DNA of 64,000 nt from Monodelphis domestica (GCF_027887165.1 NC_077232.1:11344694-11408693), one strand, 5' to 3'; counted from the first letter of the stretch, positions 47,546-58,879 are shown. Notes: generated from the sequence alone by a model not told the origin. Numbers and translations: made by a program.

Positions 47546-48617
47546 GAGTGCAGATGAAAGCGGGAGATTTCCCCCGGGTTTCTTCATGGTTTTATTTCTG
47601 AGCTTTGGTTTTCTACGGGTATTCTCTTCCACCAATGACCCCTGTGGAAGTATGTCTGGCGTGATCACACACGTCTAACCGGATGAAGTTGCTTCCTTCT
47701 CCGGGAGGGGGCAGGAAAGGGAGGGAGGGAGGCAGTTTGGACCTTATAACTTCAGAAAATGTCTGTGGAAAATTGTTATCGTACGTAATTGGGAAAAGAA
47801 GATGTCTTTCAAGAAATCCTGCTAGCCACAGGCGTGCATATAGATGGACAGAGACAGACCGGAGCTTAAAAAAGCCAGGAGACCTTGGGGGAAAACTGGG
47901 GTGGGCAGAGGACGGCCTCCACCCCTTGTTGGAACACTGAAGTCATCCTATACTTGGCGTAACCACAGCAACGGGGATGCATCATAGAGGTCTCCCAACA
48001 GCCCCAGGAGTCCCTGGACTACCAGCCCAAGGTCTCTCTTCCTCAGTAGGCTTAGAGCAGGACACCCCAGTGGAGGTGGGGAGAAGAGAGAGGGGCCCTG
48101 GGGGTGGAGGTCAAGGCCGGCTCGGCCCACTGACTCGCCCCCACCTGAGAAAACCCCCAGGGCCGAAGAGAGTGGCCCAGAGGGTCGCTGGCTCTGGGGA
48201 GACCTGAGGGCCCCTCTGCTCGCCCTGCCTCTGGAGAAGGAGTCTGTACCCTGCCCACGGGCAGAGGAAGGGGGAAGCTGGGAGAGAGGAAGACAGCCGC
48301 CTGGCTTGAGGTAGGGGGAGAGCAGAGGGCTGCAGAGTTGGCTTCGGGAGAGATGAAGGATGCTGGGACCTGGTTCCAGGCCTCCTGAGCTTCCCAAGGC
48401 TCAGCGTGTCGGGGGGCCGGTGCCAAGGGTCAGCAGCGGTGCCGACAGCAGGACTCGCCATCTCTGCCCCACGTCCCGCCATCCCACCACCATCAGAACC
48501 ATGGGGAAACAGAGCAAGAAAGGGAAGCCATCGCCTCCGGAGCCCAGGGAGCCCTGAGCGGGAAGTAGGGAGCCACAGACCCCGACGGGGTGCCCTTTAT
48601 TCACACCTGCCCAGCAG
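47546..48617. other. GC-rich stretch before the candidate exon
   Basis: From about 47940 the sequence is repeat-free and GC-rich, with overlapping frames on both strands and no recognised protein. It could contain an upstream exon or promoter for the exon at 48618. Confidence 0.35.
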
Positions 48618-48778
48618 ACTCTAGCTGAGTACCATGAAGTAACCTCCAGCTCCTGCAGCCAGTCCAGTGAGGAGGACCCGGGACCGTCCCTGGCCTGGAA
48701 GAGACAACTGGAAGTAGACGGGCCCTATGCTGACATCTCCTCGGGCCCCATGGACACTGGTCAGCTGAGACCTGCAGG
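48618..48778 (+). CDS. Candidate coding exon, possibly RAB3IL1 5' end
   Basis: 161 bases between a good acceptor (cctgcccagcAG) and a consensus donor (GCAGG|GTGAGT), open in one frame: TLAEYHEVTSSSCSQSSEED and then PGPSLAWKRQLEVDG onward. It ends in phase 2, compatible with the exon at 63845. Synteny places RAB3IL1 here on this strand, and the AEYHEV stretch faintly recalls the GFHEV start of its paralogue RAB3IP. That is weak evidence. The in-frame ATG at 48501 is closed by TGA at 48555-48557, so an upstream exon would be needed. Confidence 0.3.
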
Positions 48779-49659
48779 GTGAGTGCTACTGTGGGCTCTA
48801 GGGACGGGGGCTTCCCAAATCGGTCAGGCCGTAGATTACAACTGGAAGGAGCCTTAGAAGTCGTCCAGGCTAGCCCCCTCATTTGACAGATGAAGAAACT
48901 GAGGCCCCAGGACAGGAAGTGGTTGGCAGGGAATAAATGGCAAAGGCGGGATTTGAACTCAGGTCCAGAGAGGACTCTTTGTCCCATCCTCTTCTTCCCA
49001 CCTTCTTTCCTAAGGCCCAAAGAAAAACTAGGCTGGAAGGCAGGAGCTTTGGCCTCTAGCTAGCGAGGTGTGTGACTGTGCTAATAATGAGAGCACCTTT
49101 TTAGAGTCACAGATCCCACAGGAGGCTGCTCGTCCAAGATTTTCTCTGACATATATCCACTCCCAGCATGGGAATTCTTTCCTCCACTGGAGCTAGGCAA
49201 CTCTTGTGTAACTCAGAGTCTTGCCTTGCAATTGGTTATGTGTCAGAGGTAAGATTTGAACCCAGATCTTCCCAACTTTAAGGCTGGCTCTCCCCCTCCC
49301 CCCAAACCATAGATGATCATACCATTGGGCAGAAAAATCACTTTCAGTGACAGATTCATGCTTAACCAACATTTATTATGCGCCTGCTGTGTACAGAGTC
49401 CTGTGTTGGACATTAGAATAGGGAAGAAGTTAGAGAAGACCCAGAGTCCCTCCTCAGGAAGTTTTTAAACAGTAAATGGGCTACTCAGCAACGCAGAGAT
49501 AACATGTGGTATCACGTGGTAGGACTATAAGACTTGTAGCTGGAAGGGATCGCCGCAGCTCCAGAGGCTCTTAATCTTTTCTGGGTCCAGGCTCCTTGGG
49601 TGGCAGTCTGGCAAGGATGCCAGTGGCCAGCTCAGAATTGTTTTTATTTTCTTTATTTT

Positions 49660-49990
49660 CCTCTCCTCTCCTCTCCTCTCCTCTCCTCTCCTCTCCTCTC
49701 CTCTCCTCTCCTCTCCTCTCCTCTCCTCTCCTCTCCTCTCCTCTCCTCTCCTCTCCTCTCCTCTCCTCTCCTCTCCTCTCCTCTCCTCTCTTCTCCTCTG
49801 CTCTGCTCTCTCTCTCTCTCTCTCCTCTCTTCTGCTCTCCTCTCCTCTCCTCTCCTCTCCTCTCCTCTCCTCTCCTCTGCTCTCTTCTGCTCTCTTCTGC
49901 TCTCCTCTCCTCTCCTCTCCTCTCCTCTCCTCTCCTCTCCTATCCTATCCTCTCCTCTCCTCTCCTCTCCTCTCCTCTCCTCTCCTCTCC
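49660..49990 (+). repeat. CTCTC pentamer microsatellite
   Basis: About 66 copies of CTCTC with scattered variants (CTCTG, CTATC). It abuts the oligo(dT) side of a minus-strand SINE, the usual place for tail-derived microsatellites. Confidence 0.95.
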
Positions 49991-50145
49991 ATCATTCATT
50001 ACCTTCCATCTTAGAATCAATACTAAGTACTGGTTCCAAGGCAATGGCGGGTTAAGTGACTTGCCCAGGGTCACACAGCTAGGGAGTATCTGAGATCAAA
50101 TTTGAACCCAGGACCTCCCATCTCTAGGCTTGGCTGTAACTACTG
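49990..50145 (-). mobile_element. SINE family A, minus strand
   Basis: ACCTTCCATCTTAGAATCAA through GACCTCCCATCTCTAGGCTT. The pentamer microsatellite sits on its tail side. Confidence 0.85.
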
Positions 50146-51309
50146 CCCCAGATGAATAATCTTTTCATCCGTGATAGACTTGAATGAAGGCATGGATGAC
50201 TAATGACACAAAACTGGAGGTGGGGGACCACTAATGTACTGATTGATAGAGTCATGATCCAAAAGGACCTTGACGAGCTGGAGCATCAAACTGACTCATA
50301 TAAGAAGGAATCGAATAGAGATAGATGTAGTCTTGCGCTTGGGGCCAGAAAATCAATGTCACAAGTATAGGATTGGGGAGGAATGTGGTTGGGCAAAAGC
50401 TCAGAGGAGGATCTGGAGGTTTTAGTGGACCACAAGTGAGACATGGCAGCCAGAAATGCCCATGCCATCTTGGGCTGCTTTTGGGGGGAGTACAGGTTGC
50501 CAGTTACAGGGAGGTGAGAAGCCCCCCCCCCCTCCACCTTTATCAGAGCCCACTCTAAAATCCAAGTTTAAGGAGGAGGCTGATGAGCTGGAGAGTTCAG
50601 AGGAGGGTCACCAGGATGGGAAGGGATGGAAAGGAGGCGTCGGGGAGACGAGAGCCACAAAAGCTGTCTTTGACTATTTGAAATATTTCTCCCGGAGAGC
50701 CAAGCCAGGAATGGTGAGGGAACCTTGCAAAGAGGACATTTGGGGCTTGATATTAATAATCAAAGCTAATAATAGTGCACAGCTCTATAGCGGTTCCTAT
50801 GTTCCAAGCACTATGCTAAACACTTTACAAATATTTTCTCATTTGAGCCTTAAAACAACCCTAGGAGGGAGGTGCTGTGATTCTCCCCATGTTATAGATA
50901 AACAAACTGAGGCAACCTGAGGTTAAATGACATGCCTAGGGTCATACAGTTAGTAAGTGCATTCAGCTGGATTTGAACACAGATCTTCCTGACTCCAGGT
51001 CCAGGAAAACCTCCTAACAATTAGTTCTTTGAAAGTGGAACCGGCTGGAAGGTGATGGGTTCCTCCTCCTTGGAGGGCTTCACATGACCAGCTGGTTGAC
51101 GTGTTATAAAAGGAATTGCTTCTGTGTGTAGATGGGACTAGAGGGTGACTGAGGGCTCTCCCAACTCTTGAACCCTGGGATTCTGTGACCAGAGGTGCTC
51201 CCAGGGAGGTGGCTATTCATTTGGGCCTTTGGTTTTCTCTGCCTGTTGGCCATTTCAGACTGGCTGTCCCTTAGGCATCCTAAATTCAACACGTCTCAGA
51301 CTGAACTCA

Positions 51310-52022
51310 AAGGCATCTAGGTGTTACAGTGGATCAGAGTGCCTGGCCTGGAGTCAGGAAAACTGGAGTTCACATCTGGATTCACTAGCTATGTAATCCT
51401 GAGTAGTTGCCTCAGTTTCTTCATCTGTAAAATCTGTCCTCTGACATTTCTTAGCTGTGTGACCCTGGGCAAGTCACCTTACCCTGTTTGCCTCAGTTTC
51501 CTCATCTGTAAAATCTGCCTGCTGATACTTCTTCGCTGTGTGACCCTGAGGAAGTTACTTCATACTGTTTGCCTCAGTTTCCCCATCTATAAAATCTGTC
51601 CTCTGACACTTCTTAGTTGTGTGACCTGAGGCAAATTGCTTCTCCCTGTTTGCCTCAGTTTCCTCATCTGTAAAATCTGTCCTCCAACACTCTTAACTGT
51701 GTGACCCTGGGCAAGTCACCTCACCCTGTTTGCCTCAGTTTCCTTATCTACAAAATCTGTCCTCTGACACTTCTTAGCTGTGTGACCCTAAGCAAGTTAC
51801 TTCATACTGTTTGCCTCAGTTTCCCCATCTATAAAATCTGTCCTCTGTCATTTCTTAGCTTTGTGACCCTAGGCAAGTCATTTCACCCTGTTTGCCTCTG
51901 TTTCCTTATTTATAAAATAGGCTAGAGAAGGAAATAGCAAGCCACTCCAGTATCTTTGCCAAGAAAACTCAAATGGGGCCATGAAGCATCAGCCATGACT
52001 CAAATGATTGAACAACCACAAC
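51310..52022 (+). mobile_element. SINE family B expanded by internal 81-bp repeats
   Basis: 5' end GGCATCTAGGTGTTACAGTG (51310), 3' end CTCAAATGATTGAACAACCA (52022). Without the array it would be a normal ~300-bp copy. Confidence 0.85.
51415..51920 (+). repeat. 81-bp tandem repeat grown inside a SINE
   Basis: Six units of 81 (one of 80) bases: GTGTGACC marks recur near 51457, 51538, 51619, 51699, 51780 and 51861. The unit is the middle of the longer SINE family (TGTGTGACCCTGGGCAAGTC through CAGTTTCCTCATCTGTAAAA). The flanking 5' and 3' SINE ends (51310-51415 and 51920-52022) are single copy. Because 81 is a multiple of three, the array gives a spurious open frame. Confidence 0.9.
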
Positions 52023-52811
52023 AGAACCAAACTATTATCTTTCCCCCAAATCTGCCCCTCTCCCAGACTTCCCGTGTCTGTCAGAGGCACCATCTTCCCA
52101 GCCAGAGAGATTTCCAATGTCACACCGTAACCCTCATCTCTCCACTGGCTCTCACTCTCTCTATTCCAGATCTTGTTTCTCCCTCTCTCTCCCACCTCCT
52201 CAAACATCACCCTTTTCCTGGATTACTGAAGCAGAAACTTCTCATCTGAGCTCCCTGCTTGAAGCTCCTCATCCCACTCCTGTCCAGTCTCCTTAGAGCT
52301 GTCTTTGATCATGTCACTCCCCTCCCTCCGGAAATACCAATGACTCCCTATTACCCCCCAAGAGCACAGGATTCCTCTGTTTGGCTTCAAAAACCCTTCA
52401 CAACCTGGCTTTAATCTACGTCTTCTAATCTTGTGATTGTGGGAGTGTAGGAGCACAGGTTTGGAGCCGGAGGCATTTTAGAGAGCATCTGTTCCAACTC
52501 CTTATTTTAGATAAAGACACAGAGATCTAGACAGATTAAATAACTTGGCCTAAGGTCATCGGGTAGAAGTGGGAGAGTCTGGATCAGATCCCAGATCTTC
52601 TGATTCCATAGCCTGTGCCTTCTTCATTCTTCTTTATTTTTAACTCTTCCCACTTCCCTAGTCTCCCTCGCAGCTAGTGTCCTCTCTCTCTCCTTTAAGT
52701 CTTCCAGAGCCTGCGTTCTATCCAATGTGGTCCTAGTCCCCAGTGAGGGCCAAATGTGTACCTTGGGGCCTCTTTCCCCACTCAGAGAACTTCAGAGCAA
52801 AGAACATTCCT

Positions 52812-52932
52812 GGGCTGTGTGACCCTGGACAAGTCACTTGACCCCCATTGCCTAGCCCTTACCACTCTTCTGCTTTGGAACTGATACACAGTATTGATTC
52901 TAAGACAGAAGGTGAGGGGTTAAAAAGAGAAC
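52812..52932 (+). mobile_element. SINE family A, 5' truncated
   Basis: Begins at GGGCTGTGTGACCCTGGACA and runs to the A-rich end. Confidence 0.85.
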
Positions 52933-52979
52933 TTTCTTGTAACAAATATGCCAAGACAAGCAAAACAAATTCCCCGGTT

Positions 52980-53178
52980 GGCTACTGTGTGTCCCTCTAG
53001 ACCCTGAGTCCACCACCTGTTTGTCGTGGTGATCAGTGATCGTTAGTCTTTCTGTCTCTACAATGTTGCCACCATCGTAGACATTGTCCCACTGCTGCTG
53101 CTGCTTCTCTCTGCATCCGTTCATATGACTCTTCCCAGGTTTCTCTGAAATCATCCCCCCTGACATGCCTTACAGAAG
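52980..53178 (-). mobile_element. LINE 3' fragment, minus strand
   Basis: Reverse complement contains ATTTCAGAGAAACCTGGGAA and GATGCAGAGAGAAGCAGCAG, the same segment as at 47340-47400, diverged. Confidence 0.65.
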
Positions 53179-53544
53179 GCACCGAAGAGTTCCACCACGT
53201 TCCTGTACTGTCATTTGCCCAGTGATTCCTCAGCTAATGAGCCCCCCTTAGTTTCAAGTTCACCATAAAAGGAGTTACTAGAAATATGCATCAAACAATA
53301 TTTATATAGATTTTCAGTTCCTCATTTCTCAGAGGCTGAAACTGAGACCAAGAGAGCTTTCGTGATGTCATGGACACAAGTTTATTTATAACATAGAGTC
53401 GTGTTTATAGACCCTAAACTGCCTACCCCTATCCAAAATCATGCCTGTATTTCCATCAAAGCCTAAAACCAGAAGACATACTTTGAGCATGTATTACATA
53501 GTGTCAAAGACTATTATATTATAATATAATATTATATCTTTTTT

Positions 53545-53745
53545 AATTCTTAATTTTTTTTAACGCTTACCTTCTGTACTATGTATTGGTTCTAAGGCAG
53601 AAGAATGGTAAGGGCTAGGCAATGGAGGTTAAGTGACCTGCCCAGGGTCACCCAGCTAGGAAGTATCTGAGACCAGATTGGAACTCAGAACTTCCAGTCT
53701 CTAGGTTTGGCTCTCCATCCTCTGAGCCACCCAGCTGCTCCCCTT
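53545..53745 (-). mobile_element. SINE family A, first of a tandem pair
   Basis: Minus-strand copy. The left flank TTAATTCTTAATTTTTTTTA recurs at the left of the next copy. Confidence 0.87.
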
Positions 53746-53764
53746 AAAATATTTTAATTCTTAA

Positions 53765-53958
53765 ATTTTTTTAAACCTTCACCTTCCATCTTGGAATCGA
53801 TACTGTGTCTTGGTTTCAAGGCAGAAGAGTGGTAATGGAGGTTAAGTGACTTGCCCAGGGTCACCCAGCTAGGAAGTATCTGAGGCCAGATTTTAATCCA
53901 GAGCTCTCATCTCCAGGCCTGACTCTCCATCCACTGAGCTACCCAGCTGCCCCCTTAA
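53765..53958 (-). mobile_element. SINE family A, second of a tandem pair
   Basis: Minus-strand copy about 20 bases after the first, with a similar flank. Either two insertions at one site or a local duplication followed by divergence. Confidence 0.87.
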
Positions 53959-54056
53959 ATATTTATTTTTTACAATCAAAACCAAAGAATACCGACATAG
54001 CATACAAATTTAAAATTTGAACAACTTCTGTTATCAGGGGATCAATTTCCTACCCG

Positions 54057-54107
54057 GGAATGTAGCTTTAATTGAAAGCAAAGCCCTGAAGGTGCGTAGA
54101 TGGACTG
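54057..54107 (+). pseudogene. Mitochondrial tRNA-Phe pseudogene, 3' truncated
   Basis: Begins AATGTAGCTTTAATT, with the D-arm and anticodon arm (CCCTGAAGGTGCGTAGATGG) recognisable. The T-arm and acceptor 3' strand are missing before the 12S sequence. Confidence 0.85.
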
Positions 54108-55194
54108 TAAGGGCTGGCCCCAGCCTTACTGTTCATTTGAACTGGAGCTCCACAAGCAAGTGGCGGCTGCCCTCCAGCCTCTACCCACAGCTTAGAGGAG
54201 TTGGTAGGAGGCACAGAGCACGTGGCCCTCTCCACCTTGCTGCCACGGGCCACGGCAGTCACTAACGTTAAGCCACAGTCAAGCGTTGGACTAAACCATA
54301 ATCCTTAGGGCTGGCAAAGTTCATGGCAGCCGTCCTGGTCATAGGACGAACCCAAATGGACCAAATAATGGCGTAAAGCGTGTTTAAACTATAGATAATA
54401 AGAAAGTTAATACTAAACTGTAAAATACACTAGTTAGTATAAATACTATGCTTATAAACACATGTAATATATTTATATGAATATATTTAATATTTAAAAC
54501 ACAAATATAGAATAATCTAAATATAAATAACCAACTAAAATGACTTGAATTCTCCTGAACACACACTAGCTAAGGTACAAACTGGACTTAGATGCCCCAC
54601 TCTGCTTAGCCCTAAACGCTAGGGATTTAATAACAAAACCATTCGCAAAGGACTTGGCGGTGCCCTGACTCGTCCAGAGGAGCCTGTTCCATCATCGAGA
54701 ACCCCCCCTCTCTTGCCAATACAGTCTAGATTCCACCTTCATCAGCCCATCTTAGAAGAGCCCAACAGGAAGTGAAATTATTTTTCCATAAAATGGAATG
54801 TTAGGTCAAGTCATAGCACGTGGAACGGAGAGAAAGGGGCGACATCTCCCCCCCCTAGAGAACAAGGCATCGCTCTGAAGTTAAGAGTGCTTGAGGGCAG
54901 CTGGGTGGTCAGTGGATGGAGAGCCAGGCCTAGAGACAGGAGGTCCTGGGTTCAAATCTGACCTCAGACAATTTCCAGCTGTATGACCCTGGGCAAGTCA
55001 CTTCACCTTCATTGCCTAGCACTTGCTGCTCTTCTACCTTAGAACTGATATACAATATTGAGTCTAAGATGTAAGGGAAGAGTTTATTTTTTTTAAGTGC
55101 TTAAAGGAGGAGGATTTAGTATCTGGATCTAATCAAATCTGAATAATGGACACATTCACATCAACCAAAGAGAAGTTGTAACACTTGGAATCTC
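54108..55194 (+). pseudogene. Mitochondrial 12S rRNA pseudogene interrupted by a SINE
   Basis: Covers the length of 12S with diverged but ordered segments in 54108-54894 and 55095-55194. The 3' terminal helix region is shortened. Confidence 0.9.
54895..55094 (+). mobile_element. SINE family A inserted in the mitochondrial insertion
   Basis: Full-length copy splitting the 12S pseudogene. The flanks AAGAGTGCTT and AAGTGCTT are an imperfect target-site duplication, so it landed after the mitochondrial DNA was already nuclear. Confidence 0.9.
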
Positions 55195-55262
55195 CAACTG
55201 TAGCTTAACCAAAAGCATTTAGCTCACACCTAAAAGATTTCAGACAACCCTGACCGTCTTGA
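55195..55262 (+). pseudogene. Mitochondrial tRNA-Val pseudogene
   Basis: CAACTGTAGCTTAACC..AAAAGCATTTAGCTCACACC..TAAAAGATTTCA follows mammalian mt-tRNA-Val closely through the acceptor, D and anticodon regions. The 3' part is more diverged. Confidence 0.9.
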
Positions 55263-55360
55263 GCCAAGCAGAGCCCTGGCAAACACCCATGCAGATAGCA
55301 TTCAATACACCCAAACCATTAATGCACTCATAGTCTGGGTGATAGAACAGACACAGCTTC
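55263..55360 (+). pseudogene. Mitochondrial 16S rRNA pseudogene, 5' fragment
   Basis: The GAGCCAAGCAGAGCCC start and GGGTGATAGAACAGA stretch match the beginning of mammalian 16S. The insertion ends at about 55360, where a MIR-type fragment begins. Confidence 0.75.
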
Positions 55361-55560
55361 AAGGGTCAGAGGTGGGATTTGAACCCAGATCTTTCGAGGA
55401 GCATTCTTGACCTCCCAAGTTTTTGGTCTCAGCCTTAGAGTGGCAGTGGCATCATTTCAGGCTGAGGAGTGGGAGTCACAGGGTCAAGCTGGCCATCTAG
55501 TCTAGTCCCTGAGGAAACTGAGGCTGAGGGATGTTCAATGACTTGCCTAAGGTCACCGAA

Positions 55561-56364
55561 TCCCAGCTTTCTAGAACTGTGTGGAGTTTCTGAGCCTCTG
55601 TCTCCCTGGATGGATTTCTGGGATCTTACCAGCTGTCGAGAGCAGGGGCTTGCGCCAGCCGTGGAATTGGCTCTCCTATAACCCCAAGTTCTAGAATTCT
55701 GGGACCAAACCTTTCAGAAAAAGAAGAAGGGCATGTGGTTAGTGCGCCGGTCCCAGAACCGAACCCGCGTTGCCCTCCCTGATGACTGTGAGCTTTTTGG
55801 ATGGTGCCTTTAGGGGGTCCTGTGTGTGTTCTCTTCCGGGTGAGCCCAAGCCCAGAGGAGCTTCCCAGGCTGGAGACCAGGCTGCCACCTTGGAAAGGTT
55901 ATTCAGCCGCTGGGACTTGACCCGTCCTGTCTCTTTGGGTTTCTGGGAGATTTGGCTGATCGGAGCAGGTGGCCCAGCTTTGTGGGAACCCACAGGCTCC
56001 AGAGGTGCCTCTGAGTGGGAAGTTCTGCCCTGACTCCTTCCCAGCTGGCTGAATGGTTTCCCAACTTGCCTTCACCCATAACGTATCCCCGAGGGCTCAA
56101 GGAGGGAAAACACCTTGGGAGATGCCTGCTGCGTTGGCTCTTTGATCCGTGGCGCTCAGCTCCTTCTGGGGGAGCCAGGGACCCGTCTCTGCCAGTCTGG
56201 GCACCCCCCCGGATGCTCAGCCAACCTCCATTGCTTATGGGATCTGGGAATGGACCCGACAGACCATCGTGTCCATAGCAGAGGAGGGAACTGGGGAGCC
56301 AGTGGGAAAGGGCTTTGACCAAGGCCACAGAGATGGCCAACAGCAAAGCCATCAGCCCATGGCG
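55561..56364. other. Unique stretch without recognised gene
   Basis: Repeat-free; frames up to ~150 codons exist on the minus strand but lack splice context or homology I can see. Confidence 0.4.
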
Positions 56365-56800
56365 GCATCTGCTGGCTCAGTGGACAAAGCCCTGGGCTTG
56401 GAGTTCAAATGTAGCCTCAGACGCTTCCTAGCTTTATCACCCTAGTCAAGTCACTTCTCCTGAGTTTCCTGATCTGTAAAATGGGGATGATTATTGCAGC
56501 GCCTTCCTGGGTCTGTTGTTAGGATCAAACGAGAGACTATTCGTAAAGCACTTAGCACCATGCCTGGAACACATTATTGTGGCTCAGTCATTTCAGCTTG
56601 ACTCTCTGCAATCCCATTCCCGATGGGAGCGGCTTGCCATTTCTGTCTCCAACTCATTTTACAGAGGAGGAAACCGAGGTCCACAGAGTGAAGTGACCTG
56701 CCCAGGGACACCACCGAGGAAGTGTCTGAGGCGGAATTTGAATCCAGATCTTCCTGACTCTTGGTCTGATGTTCCATGCGCTGCACCACCTTCCTGCCCA
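56365..56800. mobile_element. Two opposed old SINEs (plus MIR/family B, then minus family B)
   Basis: 56365-56575 runs on the plus strand from GGCTCAGTGGACAAAGCCCT to CATGCCTGGAACACATTATT. 56576-56800 is a minus-strand family B copy ending GCGCTGCACCACCTTCCTGC. Confidence 0.78.
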
Positions 56801-57012
56801 TAGAAGTTTATTTTTATTTATTAATATTATTAATATAAAATTAATTTTAGTCATTATTTTTATTATTTATCTATAATATTAATATCATTACTAAAATTGA
56901 TATTAATATATTAATGTTTATTAATATTATTAATAAATAAATTTATTTATATTAATAATATTTTAAATTTAAGTTTATTACTTTATTTTATTTATTATTA
57001 ATTATTATTACT
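56800..57012 (+). repeat. AT-rich tract of TTATTAATA type
   Basis: About 210 bases of A/T only, built from TTAT, AATA and TATTAATA phrases. It adjoins the oligo end of a minus-strand SINE. Confidence 0.85.
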
Positions 57013-57339
57013 ATGGCTTGAAAGCCAACTCCATGGAATTATAGGATTCGAAGCTGGAACAGCCCCCAGGGGCCAAACTCTCCAAATAAACAAAGAAAAA
57101 GGCTCTGGCAAACCCCGTTAATAGCAAAGCCCGCGTGCCTGGCAGAGTGCGTAGCATGCTGCACCCAGAGGCCCCCGCTTCTCGACGGGAGGAACAAAGT
57201 GTTTCCAAGGTTGTCCAGAATGGAGGTGACTTGTTCATCCCTTCGGATGAGCCCGATCGGGCTGGGCTGCTTTTCCCTTTGTATGATCGAGGCTGGGTTA
57301 TTATTGGCTTCTCTTGGCTGCCGGCTGCCTGTCTGACTT

Positions 57340-58600
57340 CACGCGTGTCTCCCACGTTCCTCTGAGTCCTTCTGCTCGGCCGTCTCTCTCGGGGCTAGAA
57401 TCAGTTCCATTTCCCCCGTTCAGGGACTCCAGCTTGTCCGGCTTCCCGTTTTCTGTCCCTCCCTGTCTGGGTCCTTGGGGAGGGGAGGGATTCTCGTTCC
57501 TTGGCCTCTCCATGGGGTCACCCGGCCAAAGGGCTCCAATGCCCGGGTCTCCGTCAGACTTTTCTCTGATGACACCACCCCGTCCAAGATGGCGGCACCC
57601 ATTGGGCCCAGGCTTGGGTGCAGAAGGCAGAATAATTCCGGCAGTGACGCCGGCGTAACCTAAAGCGTCGGGGGCACCAATGAGGGGGGACGTGAGGCCC
57701 AGAGAAGGCCCAGGCCCAGGCGAGGACCCAGGCGTCCTGGCTTCTTAGGCCAATCGTTTGTTCCGCTGACTTCTGCCAGGAAGGACTCGACGAGCATGAG
57801 CAGGGCTTTGGCCTGCGGGTCCTCTGAGGGCCTCCTGCTCACTCACTCACTCAGGCGGGCCGGGGTCCCACAGGGGGGCCGATCCGGTCCAAAGGCCCAG
57901 CAGGAAGAGTCTAGGAAAGCTTCTCCCTTCTCCTGCTGGACTCCCAGGGCCAGAGGGGGCCCCTGGCCCTCCCTGCTCTCTGGAGCAGCCGGGGAGGCGT
58001 AGCTGACCTCGCCACCTCACCAGACCCGCAGCAGGCTTCTCTGCCCTTGCCCACCCCGGGGAGGGTACCCGGCTGGGCCTGGGGCTTCAGCTCAGGCCCT
58101 CGGGGTCCTCCCAGCGGTGGGACTCTTGTGCTGGCCTCCTGTTTGAAATCTGAGCTCGCCGCTCCCGGAAACCCCTGGGAGAATTCGGACTGCAAAACAT
58201 TCCATGAAGTTGTTCAAACATTCCACACGCTGGCTGCGGGAGGGGGTGGCCGCGGCGCTGGAATTCCGGAGGCCTTTGGTTGCTTTCCATTTTCAGGGAA
58301 ATACGTTTCCCAGGAGAGGCTGGGCCGGGAGGCCCCTGGCTGCAGGGCTGCCCCCCACGGCCTCCGAGCTGGCCCTGGGATGGCGCTGCCCGGCTGCCTG
58401 GAGAGGAGCGTACCCCTCCGCTCCTTCTCCATCCTTTCTGGGCCTGGGCAAGTGCCCCAGCTCGGCCAGACACTGCCTCCCGCCCCCAGCGAGGGCACCG
58501 TGCCAAGCCACCAGCCGTTTCTGCAGGCGAGGCAGACCGGAGGCCTCATGAACTGTCCCCTCGTGACTGAGATGGTTAGGTAAGTGGTGAGACTGCCAGG
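57340..58600. promoter_or_regulatory. CpG-rich block with promoter and enhancer motifs
   Basis: A repeat-poor, GC- and CpG-rich stretch. CCAAGATGGCGGC at 57584-57596 is a full YY1-type promoter motif, followed by an inverted CCAAT (57601-57605). Two ACATTCCA sites (58197-58204 and 58218-58225) are TEAD/MCAT-type motifs in the same orientation, 21 bp apart. A plausible role is the RAB3IL1 promoter or a regulatory element; this is inference. Confidence 0.45.
58549..58579 (+). CDS. Candidate first coding exon (3' part) with strong donor
   Basis: A perfect donor, GGTTAG|GTAAGT, with edge at 58579 closes an open frame that runs back to about 58047. The last in-frame ATG (58549) would give MNCPLVTEMV plus two bases, phase 2, compatible with the exon at 63845. 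It lies at the end of a CpG-rich block, as expected for a first exon. No homology is recognised. Confidence 0.22.
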
Positions 58601-58879
58601 AGCAGCTGGGGACGGGGCGGCGTGTGCGTGTGCGTGTGTGAGTGTGAGCAGGAGGCTCGGGTTCTAGTCCTGGCATCACCATTGGCTGTGTGACCCGGGC
58701 AAGTGAGGACGCCCCTCTGGCCTCAGTTTCCTCCTCTGAAAAGCAAAGGGAATGAATGAGGTGATCTCAAAGGCTCGTTCTGTGCTCTTTCTCCTCCTCC
58801 ATCTCACCTCTTGGTTCTGGGGTCCCCCTGAACCCCAACGGTCCTTATCATAGACCTTGGGATTGTGGGTTCCACCTGG

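Larger units (their letters stand above)
54057..55360 (+). pseudogene. Nuclear mitochondrial insertion (NUMT): tRNA-Phe, 12S, tRNA-Val, 16S start
   Basis: About 1.1 kb of mitochondrial DNA in normal gene order, split by a later SINE at 54895-55094. Landmarks in order: TGTAGCTTTAATTGAAAGCA (tRNA-Phe 5' half), AGCCTTACTGTTCATTTGAA (12S start), GGCGTAAAGCGTGTTTAAAC, TAGATGCCCCACTCTGCTTA, GGACTTGGCGGTGCC and GAGGAGCCTGTTCCATCATC (12S core), AAAGGAGGAGGATTTAGTAT and AAGTTGTAACA (12S 3' end), then a nearly intact tRNA-Val and the first ~100 bases of 16S. Many substitutions and small deletions, and the missing ~10 bases after AAGTTGTAACA, show it is old and non-functional. The assignment rests on recognition of conserved rRNA segments. 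Confidence 0.93.

Noticed and set aside
49596-50093. 151- and 165-codon frames (LSSPLLSSPL)
   Set aside because: Pentamer microsatellite translation running into a SINE.
57796-58583. Several overlapping 95-180-codon frames on both strands
   Set aside because: Expected in a CpG-rich block. Only the short segment ending at the 58580 donor is kept as a weak candidate.
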